Assembly (NCBI GenBank): GCA_949592205.1
Contig: CATIUR010000002.1
Span: forward strand, 5,556,501-5,620,500
Direction of reading: 5' to 3'
Source of the DNA: Helichrysum umbraculigerum
Lineage: Eukaryota > Streptophyta > Magnoliopsida > Asterales > Asteraceae
Length of the DNA stretch: 64,000 bases
Below, one piece after another: positions 45,467 through 56,899 of the stretch. The position numbers were made by a program, and so were the translations under genes. Every line of letters begins with the position of its first letter. Position 1 is the first letter of the stretch. The notes below the pieces were generated by a model. The model did not search any database and was not told the origin of the DNA. It saw only the letters and a program-made list of their open reading frames with translations.

Positions 45467-48400
45467 TATCTGACTCACTTACTTAATCATCTAACCTATA
45501 TTCTGAACTAATACAAACAGGTTTTTGGCAGACCATTACTCAAAAGAAGGTTTAGGTTCCTGCACACAATAAATCGTTCATTGGTCATAACCTATATGTG
45601 TGACTGATATTTTTCTCATTAAAAGTAACAACACAAACTCTAATCAAATTGAAAGACGTAAGATATGCAAGACTTAAAGTCGACAAAATTCAGACCACTG
45701 GTAATCATGGCACAATGGATCGTAACGACATGGTAATATAAACATCAAATCAGTTCGTGTTCTGTAACGAATACGATTGGCTTTCATCACTGATCGCCCC
45801 TATTATAGCGAATGCGTTTGATTTTCTGATTTGATACATACAACAGTAATTAAACTCAAAAACTCTAAATAATCATTCAGCCCTAATTTATTGTAAACAC
45901 ACATCTCAACACACTATAGTAATAATACGGAAGCAAAGCTTACCACATCAAGTTCGGAATTGCAATTAGGGGCGATTGCTAGCCAGGCTCCTGCGTATGG
46001 TGCTCAATGAACGATTTAGCCCTTGCGATACAAATTGATCATCTTCTTCATGTCGTCGCCACTGAATCACTGCATTTTTCGTTCCAAACACATTGGCTCT
46101 CCTTCCTGGACGATGTATTGGATTCTAGGGTGTGAGGAATAAAAGGTATATGGCGTTTGTTTTGCTAGGAGGAGGAGCAATATTTTTAGCCCTAAAAATT
46201 AAAAGCGCAGTAATATACCAGGGGTAGTTAAGTCATTATCACTAACCATAGTGCTTAAGATTAATTAATCACATAATTTAGAGGGATCAATGGTTGAGGT
46301 TTAAAGGGCTAATCTAATTAAGGGGGGTGATTAAGACATGAGAAGCTAATTTGTAGGTGATTAGTTAATATTGATCTTCCTTTAATAGATAAGAAAGATT
46401 AGGTTTTTTTTAACTTGTGATGCTACCTTTTTCTTTTACCCTTTTGATATAAAGTTTGTTAGTTGGAGTTTAGATCATAAAGTTGCTCTTTTCACCCAAT
46501 ATACCGAGTTATGAGTAATCGTTTTAGTTTCCTCCATTTTAAGTTACTGATTTTTTTTTTGTTAATTATGACTAGATTTTTTCCATAATCTGTTAGTAAT
46601 TTAAAATAGTTTTTGATGTGGGGTATCTGCTGGTTGTTGTTGTTGTAGTAACATCTCAAGCATTAATTCATTTTGCTTCATGTAGCAAATATGATATTTG
46701 GTCAGGGAAATATTTAATATGCCCTTGGTTTTAGGGTTCAAAACAGGGTGCTAATTGCATTACCACTTAATATCCCCAAGTAAGCTTCTTGTACTCTCTT
46801 CGATCTATATTAATATATATCACAACCATGTTTCACAAAATCAGCATACGTTATCTCAGAGCTTAAGTTAATCCTTTATATTGCTGTATTTTACAGATGA
46901 ACCAATCAAGATCAACCCCATGACATCTTTAAAATTTTGAAGTTGTCATGACGTGCTGGTTGGGGAGTCACAACTACCTGCATAAGGTGCAAATTGTTAC
47001 TATCTCTGTGTTATGTGAAACTGAAATTCTGATTAATCATACGTTTTCTTGGTGGATGACTTGAATCGAAACTCATCGTTGTAAGCATCATGTTCCTTAT
47101 TGTGTTTGTTATTACGTATTAATGATAATTCATCTGAATTATGATTGTGTGTTTTGGATTTAGTTATTGGTTTTAATGTTATTTGGGATTATGTTTGATT
47201 TATATATCTTAAATAACTGAATACCAATACATGAGATTTCCTTAATTTACCTGATCAGTATAAGGTATATACGTATTATTATCTATAATTTACAATATAA
47301 TCAACATTTGTTGGTGCAGCCAGAGATATTATAAATGTCTTCATCTTGCAGCACATGATCTCTCTGGTGGTTTTCATCATGCTCTTTTTACCAATGTATA
47401 TAATTTCTTCTGTGTTTGATTTAAAAACCAATCAAGTGGCTAAATTAGTATTTCTATTATGAATTGGTTGGTGTAAATAACATAAGGTGTAAAAATCAAA
47501 TGTAGTTCTGGGAGATCTAAGTTATTTAACCCTTTTATTCACATGGAAACGCTGCAAATTTGGGTCGAAAGCAACAGCTCTTTATTGAGCTTCAAGGCTT
47601 ACCTTCGTCTCAATATCATGATGTATATATATATCTTTTTTACGTTTATGAGTTCACTGTATGGTTATTCGGAGATCATATTGGAAAAGGATTGATGTAC
47701 ATATGTAGCAAACCTTTACGAACCTATCTGTACCACGCTCATCATCCGAATCATGACATGAATTGTTGAATAAACAAAAACATGAATAGGGGTTTCCTAC
47801 CGGAACAGGTTGGGATGGTCTGGTCTAACGGTTGATTAAATTGTTCATCATTATTTCATATAAGTCATCATAACTATTCTACGCATGTTAAACCGATGTA
47901 TGCAGTCAATTTATATTCGAAAACCTAATCATATGTTCAACAGCACAGGTGATACTAGCATGTAGACCCTAAAGCAACAACCAAACAAGAACATGCAGCA
48001 GAGCAGCATACAAGGATCAGTTCATGCAGAGTAACTGGACAAATGGTTAAGTCACAAATATTCCGAAAGTTCTCTCTAAAATATTTGTTATGTGAAATGA
48101 GTCTAATCTATCTCTAGTCCTACGCTCCGTGCCTCCCTCCGGTGTTTTTCAACCAGGAGAACACCGGCCATGTCGAGTTCAACGATCATCAGACACAGAA
48201 TAATAAGCGGCGTACCACCGGTTAAGTACCAGTAGTAAGTTACAAACCACATCATAAGTTGGATAGATAAACATTGGTCATTGAGTTCAAAGATTCAAAT
48301 ATATATCAACAGCATGCAAGCAGAGTAACAGCATGATGAAAGTATAACTACCCTAGCATAACGACTATCATAGCAAACACAGATTTGTCTAGCTAAGCAT

Positions 48401-49461
48401 GGCAATAATTCTAGCAAGCATTTTTAAATAATCATGGCAGCAGCACAACATTATTAAAAATAACAAGATAGAGATTATAATAGAACCTGGCAAAGCGTTA
48501 TTACAAATCTTGTGCAATCGTAGTCTCTGAGCACCTCCGTTACAACTAAGCTAGAAGCTAATCTACTAGCTTAATTAAACTAACCTAAACTAACTATTTC
48601 TAGAGAGAGAGTAGAGAGAGAAATGAAAGAAAGAAATGAATTGGAAGTATGAAGTGTATAAAATGAGGAGGTGGTGGTGAGTATTTATAGAATTGGCTCA
48701 ACCGTATTCCTCAACCGTATTCCTACCCTCAAAATCTCAGCCGTATTCCTCAGCCGTATCAAAATTCAATCTTGTACGGGCAAGACACACAATACGGGCG
48801 AGATTGGCAGTATATGGGAGAGATTGGCCGTATCGGGGGAGGGACCAGGAAGTATACGGGGGAGACAGGCTGTATATAGCTGGGCTTAGGCCGTATACGG
48901 TCATGCCAGGCCGTATACGGTCAAGGCTAGGCCGTATACGGCTGAGCTTGCCCGTATACGGCTTGTCTCTCCCGTATTGTTGCTCTTCGGTTGCTTGGAA
49001 TCTTCGTTCGGGCGTAACTTCTTCGTCGATTATCCGTTTTGAGCATTCTTTATATCCACGCGTTCTTAATTTCCTAACGAAGAAAATGACATAAGTTAGA
49101 GGTCATAATTCCAAGTAGAACTCAAAAAGTGCTTAAAAGCGTGAACGGGAATGCTTATGATAATATTCGTTATATTTATCGTGTTTTTCGACCATTTTAG
49201 ATGATTTTTGAAACCTTGTCTATATTTTAGCCCAAGTGATGAGTTTTAATGATAAAGCATTGATTTTAGACGTATTCATCATGATTTGGGCTAAAAAGGT
49301 GAGATAATGACACATAAAAACTTGACTTATTTGTGTGTCATCAAATATCCCACACTTAGACTTTTGTTTGTCCTCAAGCAAACTCATAATCTTATCTGCC
49401 AAAACTTTCTATTAAGATTTTATTTAAGCCACAAAGAAGAAGTTATGCAGATTTAAAAACA
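45467..49461. repeat. Tandem duplication, copy 2 (uninterrupted)
   Basis: The junction at 45462-45466 is AAACA, present also at the left edge of copy 1 (32775-32779) and the right edge of copy 2 (49457-49461): a 5-bp microhomology. The Tekay-like target site is intact here (about 46805-46825), so the insertion came after duplication or on one haplotype only. Confidence 0.9.
47785..49343 (-). mobile_element. LTR of element B, minus strand, copy 2
   Basis: Duplicate of the LTR at 43790-45348, offset by 3995 bp, with the same TATA box and CCGTATACGG palindromes (48885-48965). Here the internal 3' noncoding region of element B continues past the duplication boundary. Confidence 0.6.
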
Positions 49462-50258
49462 AGTATTTCGCTAGTTAGACAAAGAAGAGATGTTCACATG
49501 AAATATCCAAAGGTTTTTAAGATGATTCACTTAGGCAAACTTTCAATTCTCGGGATGTGGAATATACACGACTGGGCGATCTCACTGGTGGTCACTCAAT
49601 TCACACAAGTGTATCGGGTTTCCTATTATCCTAAGCCAAATGAAAAATTGCTCAAATACCAGGCGTGCAGCATTCGTCGTCATAGGCTTGCCCAAGGATA
49701 ATATCTCCACCACTTAGACGGGGACGACACTAATTATCCCAAGACATTCAAGTGGGTTTGTATTTGTGGTGAGGTTTCAAAGGGTATGGATAAGGGTAAA
49801 AGGGGTTAGGGGTTTCACTTATCTCAGGACCTTTAAAACTTATGAAAAACTCTATTTAGACATACTTTTTAATGAAAACGGAAACGGATAACTATAAGGG
49901 AAGAAGATAGCTATTTTTGTCTTCTATCTTTTGAAAACACACGAAGATTTTACTTTTAAGAATAGGAGTTTTCGGGAGATTTAAGCACTTAGCTTTATTC
50001 TATTTTTGGCTTAGATTTTCTTGGCCAAGGAGCTTCTAAGGGATTTTTATCTTTTTATTTCATTCGCCTTTTGAAATCCTTTCTTTCTTTCATCTTTTTG
50101 CTTTTTCTATCATTTTTTTACTTTTGAACTTTACTTGGTGCCAATTTTTCGCACCACGAGATTCTCTTTTGGATATTTACTATGGAAACGCACACGAGGA
50201 TCTTCAAGTAAACACAAAAATTTGTGATTTTGGGGTAGAAGCAAAAAGCATACCTAAC
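49344..50258 (-). mobile_element. Element B 3' noncoding internal region, distal part
   Basis: On the minus strand this ends GAGTTTGCTTGAGGACAAAC, then CTAAGTGTGGGATATT and the LTR. It resembles the plus-strand region 56540-56899 that precedes another LTR (shared words such as GAATTGAGTGACCACC/GATTTGAGTGACCCAC). Interrupted at 50258 by a solo LTR and continued at 52772. Confidence 0.6.
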
Positions 50259-52766
50259 TGATATCGCGTAAAAAGTCACGTTTTTACTACTGATATCTCT
50301 CTCATTCTGGAACGATTCTTGGCATTTTGAACTCAAATATGGTTCAAATCAATGACATTATGCCAAGGTGGTCAAAACAAGGTTGCACGATAAAAATCAA
50401 GCAAAACGGATGAAAAACGAAGATTCCACACACGTTTGAAGATTCAAAGCATCAAAACGAGATTTTAAGACTAAAGTGCCCATCACCAACATCCATCTTA
50501 TCCAAGATGTTTGTTTTCAAAATACGAATCCAACCGAAGAAGAATCAACAAAAACGGACGAAGAATGAAGATTCTACGTACACCGGAAGATTCAAACGAT
50601 TCGCACAACACATCTGAAGATTATAGACATATTTTTGGGATATCTTTGCATCAAAGTGTTCGTTTTTGAATTACGAATCCAACGCAAAAAGAATCGACTA
50701 AAACGGACGTATAACGAAGAAGATACGCGCGAATTAAGAAACGAAGCAAAAGACGACGAACGGGACGGGGGTGTGCCCCCAGCCGCCGGCCACAGGCCCC
50801 CAGGCGCCGGCCAGCCACCCCCTGCACTGGTTTCCTTTTTTGGCTAATTCCCGTACCTGGTGCACCTACTTTCCGCGTTGTACAGTACCCGGTGCGCCTA
50901 CTTTCCGCGTTGTACAGTACCCGGTACCTTTTTACCCACATTGCGCTAATGTGCACCCCTTGATGCTAATGTGAGCCAAACCTCTCCTATAAATAGGAGG
51001 CTTGAGTTCATTTGCAAGACACACCTTTTCACACACCATATGCACACACATTAAGCATATTTCTATCTTTCTTTCTCTAGAATTCTCTCTCTAGCACTAC
51101 TCTTAGGAGTTAGAGGAGAATTATTCTTGTAGTTAGTTCCTCTCTCTAGTTTCTCTCTCTAGCACTACTCTCAGGAGTTAGAGGAGAACTAAAGAGATAT
51201 AAGTGTAGGAGCTTGTTTAGAATAGAACGAAAGCAAGAAACGCATTGTAATCTTCAGTGTATGCTCGGAATTGTGTCAATTAATTCAAGTCTACTTTCTC
51301 CCGCATTTAATCCTAGTTCTTTCTATCCTTATCTATCTTAATTAATTACGTTTATATTGATTATGCTAGATTTAGTTATTGCCATGATTAGAGAGTAGTA
51401 TACTTGTTTTGTTTGCTTGTGATGTAGTTAGTTAATTATGGGATGATTTATAATTAAATATTAAAGATCGGTAGTATTACTTTGATCGTCTTATTGCATG
51501 TTCTTGTTTGATTGTTGCCTTAGGATCATCATAGTAGTAAAATATAAATGGTCTTAATTATCGTAAAGTAATATGACGGCCCCTATTCGACTGTTACTCG
51601 ATATAGTACTGGAAACACTTCAAGGTGGAGTACAAATGTATGGAAGTCGAGGAACGACCGAAGGTAGTCATATTATGAAACGATATAATATTATGAAGTA
51701 ATATGATGGCCCCTATTCGACTGTTACTCAGTATAGCGTTGGAAACACTTTAGGTGTAGTACAAATACGTGGAAGCTGCGTAACGACCGAAGGTAGTTAT
51801 ATTACGGACTAATATATATAAAATGAGAAACCTAGTTTAATTAACCTTTCTAAATAGACTTTTAAACTTCAAATTAATCTATCGCCTTTCCACCAATAAA
51901 CGTGATTACAACACCTTTTTAACGACGTCCAATTAAAAGGTAGTCAATTATCTGTGTCAATATAATTTGTCAAAGGTATGAAACTATGAAACCGCAAGGC
52001 TACATGGGGGATTATCATAGGACAAGACATGGCCAAGGTTTGAAGCAGCGAAACCACTTAAAGTGAGGAACGCTGTGGATAATTAGGGAATTTATTGGGT
52101 AGTCTTAAGCAAGGGCTGGTTTAAAGTCATAATTGAACTGTTTTAAATACATGAATCTGTTAGGATGACGAGGAATCTTTATATGATTCAGTAATGTCTA
52201 GTACCTTAAGATTTTGTTCCCGTTCATATGAAAGTATTATTAAACCTTCATTAAGATTTTGCTTATTATTCAAAATACTTTGTAATGTTACCATAACCTA
52301 GCTCCCTGTGTGACATGCTAATGGGATTTTAATTAGTATGGAATCTAGTGTTTACATGCAAGTATTCAAGAATGATAATTAACTAATATCTTTCAAAATA
52401 GTTTCTCCAAATATCATCTCATAACTTAATTAACGAAGTCTCAGCAAACACTATCTTTATTTATCTGCTTTAGGTTTTACTTTTATTTCGCTTTTGTTTA
52501 TTTACTTGCCTAAGTTAGTTAATATAAAAACCAAAACCCCCACTATTTTATAAACCATTCACTAGTTTGAAAGCCCTCATCTGCCTCGCCTTAGTTTCAA
52601 TTCAGTCGGTTTGAAGAACGACTCTAGGTCATACCTACCACTTGCTCACCCTTAGGATTAGCATTGTTAGGAAAAACTTAGGCCCCGTAACTACAAATTT
52701 AAAACAACCCACTGCTGGTGCCCAGTTAGTAATCGTTAACGACACCGACCTGATCGGGCGCCAATA
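50259..52766 (+). mobile_element. Solo LTR of element A family, TSD CTAAC
   Basis: Begins TGATATCGCGTAAAAAGTCA, as does the LTR at 56900. CTAAC precedes it (50254-50258) and follows it (52767-52771), giving a 5-bp TSD. TATA box CTATAAATAGGAGG at about 50988. Contains direct repeats: a 31-bp unit around GTACCCGGTGC (50850-50930), a TCTCTAGCACTACTC/AGAGGAGAA pair (51080-51190) and a 130-bp repeat (51566-51677 and 51698-51804, GACGGCCCCTATTCGACTGT). The last 100 bp contain TGGTGCCC and GGGCGCCAAT words that resemble primer-binding-site DNA, so the LTR border could be a little earlier. Confidence 0.65.
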
Positions 52767-52771
52767 CTAAC

Positions 52772-53623
52772 TAGCGTCTTTCAAAAAGATTTTAAAAATT
52801 CTAAGATAAGCTTTCAGGTAGGTATGGGGTGAGTGGGTTTAAAATATGGGTTGAAAGAAATGAAAAGGCTAAGGCTCAACATGGTTTTCTAGGCGGATCA
52901 TCAACACTAAAAATGAGTGTTGGAAGGGTTTTGGGCTTGAAAGAGATATATTGAAATGGGGTTTAATCCTAGGGAATGTCAAGGTCCTCTAATTGCACCT
53001 ATGTCACGTATGACACCCGTCAATGTGATCCCGACACGTATACCCGGGGCAAGTTCTAATTCAGAAATGCGTGCACCGATCACACACAACAAACGAACAG
53101 TGAAGCATTAAAAATGAATGCTTATAAGGCTCAAAAATTCCTCACCGCAAAAATAGGTTATATGTGTACAGTCGTGTGATGCCCCTCTTAGATCCTCATC
53201 TTAAATTATTTGGAATCTGACATGATTCGACCTCTTTTTATCAACTTTTGAATACTTGTAAAAAAAATATGTACTCTTTCTTATAGTTGTGACTTAAAAT
53301 TAATTCAAAATTTTTGAAAATTTTGGCAAAAATAAGGATTGTAAATCATTTCGAGGACATGCACGTTTCTAAATCAACTTACGGATACCTAGACGAGAGA
53401 TATACTGCTATCCCACACTTAAAAATAAACATTGTCCCCAATGTTTCTACACTAAGTAGGGAAAATCCCACACTTAGGGTTTTGTCTTAGGAAAAACGTT
53501 AATTTAAAAGCTTTAAGTACGGAGGATCCCACACTTAGAGATTTAAGTGGGCATAACCATATCTAAGTTATGTTGAAGCAAGAAGAGTTTACGAGAGGTA
53601 CTTCCCTACGGTTGGTGAGCACT
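52772..53623 (-). mobile_element. Element B 3' noncoding region, proximal part (inverted arm)
   Basis: The reverse complement of 52980-53180 aligns with plus 55840-56040 (shared AATTAGAACTTGC, GACATAGGTGCAAT/GGCATAGGTGCAAT, GCATTCATTTTTAATGCTTC). Three ATCCCACACTTA words at 53411-53537 mirror three TAAGTGTGGGAT words at 55482-55618. So this is the same noncoding region of a related element in opposite orientation. Confidence 0.65.
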
Positions 53624-53818
53624 GGAATGCTTATGATCGTATTCGTTATATTTATCGTGTTTTTCGACCATTTTAGATGATTTTTGAAACCTTGTCTATA
53701 TTTTAGCCCAAGTGATGAGTTTTAATGATAAAGCATTGATTTTAGATGTATTCATCATGATTTGGGCTAAAAAGGTGAGATAATGACACATAAAAACTTG
53801 ACTTTTTTGCGTGTCATC
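53624..53818 (-). mobile_element. Fragment of element B LTR
   Basis: About 195 bp nearly identical to 45152-45348 (GAATGCTTATGAT... to GTGTCATCA), fused directly to a plus-strand retroelement ORF. A rearrangement junction between elements A and B. Confidence 0.8.
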
Positions 53819-53820
53819 AC

Positions 53821-55101
53821 AAGGCTACACAGCTCAGAGACCCAGTCCTGCAAATCTTACACAGTCTAATAGCTTGTTCACTTGATGGAAAACACACGAC
53901 GAGCGGTCGAGTTGCAGCATTTGATGTTGCCTTAATGGCAAGTATACTCGAGAGGAAGAATATCCAGGTTGCACATTTAGTCACCCAACGGATTTTGGAG
54001 GAGAAAAGATTTGGAGAAAAGAGATCTTATATGGGCCCAGTGATTACAAGACTGAACCAAAGAATGGGATTGCTGAGGACAGCAGAGGTAGAAAGATTTA
54101 AGGGCAGGCCAGGATGGAGTGCACAGCCAGTGGATTACTATTTTCTGAGGAGTATGGACATACTCCGGATCATGACAGATGACGCTGTTTATATCAGGGC
54201 ACGACTTTCGGATCCTGACAGTGTAGACACATTGGTACCAGGGCTAGTTCTACCAAGAGAGGCAAGGAAAAGGAAATGGCAAAGAGAGCTCAGTGATTCA
54301 GACACAGACGAAGACGAGGATGCGGATGATCATGATGACCCACCACAGCCACCACCAGCAGTACCACAGCCTGTTAGGGCAGGACCTTCCACTCCTGCCC
54401 CTAGAGTTCAGGCACCTACATACATCTATCACTATGGGACTCCTCCTGGCCCAGATTACTGGTACTGGCTGATGCAGATGCAGGTTAGGAGCTATATAAC
54501 CATTAGATAGCAGGCAGCTGGGATACCCGTGAGTCCACTTCCTGACTTACCATGTGGGATGGGCCGCGCACCACCACACATATATCCACCCATAGCCCCT
54601 ACTCCCGCACCTCGCCCAAATCCAGGCCGCAAACATGGTATACCTCCTCGGATTGTCACCCATAGACCACAGCCACCTCCAGCACAAGTTCACATCACTA
54701 GACAACCTGTACTGTCAGTCGTTGAGTCAGTCAGGGTTCACACTTCGAGAGGCAGCAGGACATCCAGAGTCTCTGCACGAGCCGTCACCATTCAGAGCCA
54801 CAGGACTAGCAGACATACCAGCCCTATAGTTGCTTTGCCAGATCCAGTGTCCTCTCACAGGCAGACAGACCTATTCAGAGGCCACACCCAGCAGGAGTCA
54901 CCTATGTACCCACTTGATAGTTTCGACATGCCTGCAGGACCTTTTGTAGATCAGCTGATACAGAATGGAATTCTGACGATCGGTACACCAGAAGCAGGAG
55001 CTAACCAAGATGCATCAGATGAAGGCACTCACTGTCAGCATGATGATTCTTCATCAGACGAGACATCTCCTGGACCTATCATGTCTACCGCAACAGCTTG
55101 A
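53821..55101 (+). pseudogene. Retroelement ORF, plant-transposon-protein type, with proline-rich tail
   Basis: The frame opens just after the LTR fragment (LRDPVLQILHSLIACSLDGK) and contains the first ATG at 53935 (MASILERKNIQVAHLVTQRI). One in-frame TAG (54508-54510) interrupts it; the same frame continues to 55101. The N-terminal part resembles the 'putative plant transposon protein' region found in Athila-like gypsy elements; then an acidic run (SDSDTDEDEDADDHDDPP) and a long Pro-rich, basic tail. Gag, RT and integrase are absent. The upstream end is cut by the LTR fragment. The family call is from general resemblance only. Confidence 0.5.
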
Positions 55102-56899
55102 CCACCAGCCGAGCCCTAGATTGCTCCGCATTCTGACTTCTTTCTACTTTCTAGCAGACTATATCACTATTATTTGTATTGATGTACTGTGGATGCATAG
55201 ACATCCCCTCTATCTATTTATTACTCTATTATGCTATCACTTTATTTTTCTCATTAGCAGCTATTATTTGATTGTTGAGTGGAATGTTTGTTTGATTCAA
55301 CCACTATTTATCGAAGACCAGAGCAAAGGAAGCCATGGACCTCGCCATGAAGGATGCCGAAAGCAGAAAACCAGCAAACTTCTAACGAGTAGCCGATAGT
55401 ACGCATAGCAAAGTGGTAACCCATCCCAAACCTCTCCATTTACTTAAAGCTTCGATTACCTCATCCGATATCTCCAAAACTAAGTGTGGGATCCCCAAAA
55501 CCACATAACACTTACGTAACGATCCAAAAATAAGTAGAATCACTAAGTGTGGGATACTTCGACAAGAGGTACTCAGCAAATAGATTCGAACATTAGGGAC
55601 AATGTTCCTCTAAGTGTGGGATATACGGTAGCAACCGCAAGTTTGACCTCTTGTCCGTAAAACAAACAATATTTTTAGTAAAAGGCTAAAAATAGAGGAA
55701 TTTTAAAATTTTCTTTTGGATTCAAAAGCAACATTTTTTAGAACTTCTATTTTCGGAAATATGAAATACAGTAAGAAACGAGTTCTCAAAGAAACAAAAC
55801 TGTTTTAGAATGAGATACGGACGAAAAGGGCAACACATGACTAGGCACACAATGACCGAAACATTTGATTCGTGAGGTTTGAGCCCATAAATAGCATTCA
55901 TTTTAAAAATGCTTCACTTTTCGTTTCATGTGTGTGCCGATGTATGCATTTGAATTAGAACTTGCTCTTGTAATACATTTCGAGATCACACCAATGAGTG
56001 CCATACGTGGCATAGGTGCAATCTGTCTTGATACTTTCTAAGGAATCCACTCACTCTTCGCCCAAAACCTCCCTTACACCTTCCAACCACCAAACATCCA
56101 CTCACTCTTCACACCCAACCAAAACCTCCGTTTATTTATCCCGAACCTATGGAAGACACGTCTTCCAGCATTTTTTCAGAGACACTCTCAATTTCTCAAA
56201 TTCCTTCAAGAAAAGCCAACATAACCTCACAACCCAACACTAAAAACCTTTCGGGCCAGAAAAACACATATCCATCGGTAAGGTCTGCATAGCAAAAAGA
56301 AAGAGAAATGAGAAAAAGAAAGAAAGCAAAGAAACATTATGCCGGCACTACCAAAATGGCCAGAAAAGGAAACTAATATCCGAAAAGGGTTACACTATAA
56401 AGTCTTTTTAAAAGTCTGAGATTCCAGAAGAGACCTCCTCAGAGAAAGCACTTTAGCTTCGAGAAAATATAAGCAAAACCCATCACACTCCCCTTCTCAC
56501 AACTTCTTCGAAACCAAAAACCCGATTCTTTCTAAGATATCTTGAAAGATTAGTACCGTTCTCATCTGAAGTGATGAGATTTGATTCTTGATCAAGCCTA
56601 TGAGGAGAATGCTACATGACTGGCTATCTGAGTGATTGACACTAGCAAGTAGGAAACTCTAAACACCTGAGTGATTTGAGTGACCCACTGTAAGGATTTC
56701 CTAGTCATGATCACCATCTAAGTTGCTTGAAGAAGGTATCAAATTCTAACTCTTAGGTTCTCGTAAGAAGCTCTTTCATAACTGGAATGTCATATTTTTG
56801 GAAATGGTATTTCTAAGAAAAACTGCAATTAGAACCCCTCCAAAAGGCTTTCTGAATGAGTTTGCTTGAGGACAAGCAAAGTTCTAAGTGTGGGATACT
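55102..56899 (+). mobile_element. Element A 3' noncoding region and polypurine tract
   Basis: Long untranslated stretch between the ORF and the 3' LTR, with TAAGTGTGGGAT at 55482, 55546, 55608 and 56885. It ends GAGTTTGCTTGAGGACAAGC, then CTAAGTGTGGGATACT, the polypurine tract, directly before the LTR. Typical of large Athila/Tat-like elements. Confidence 0.65.
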
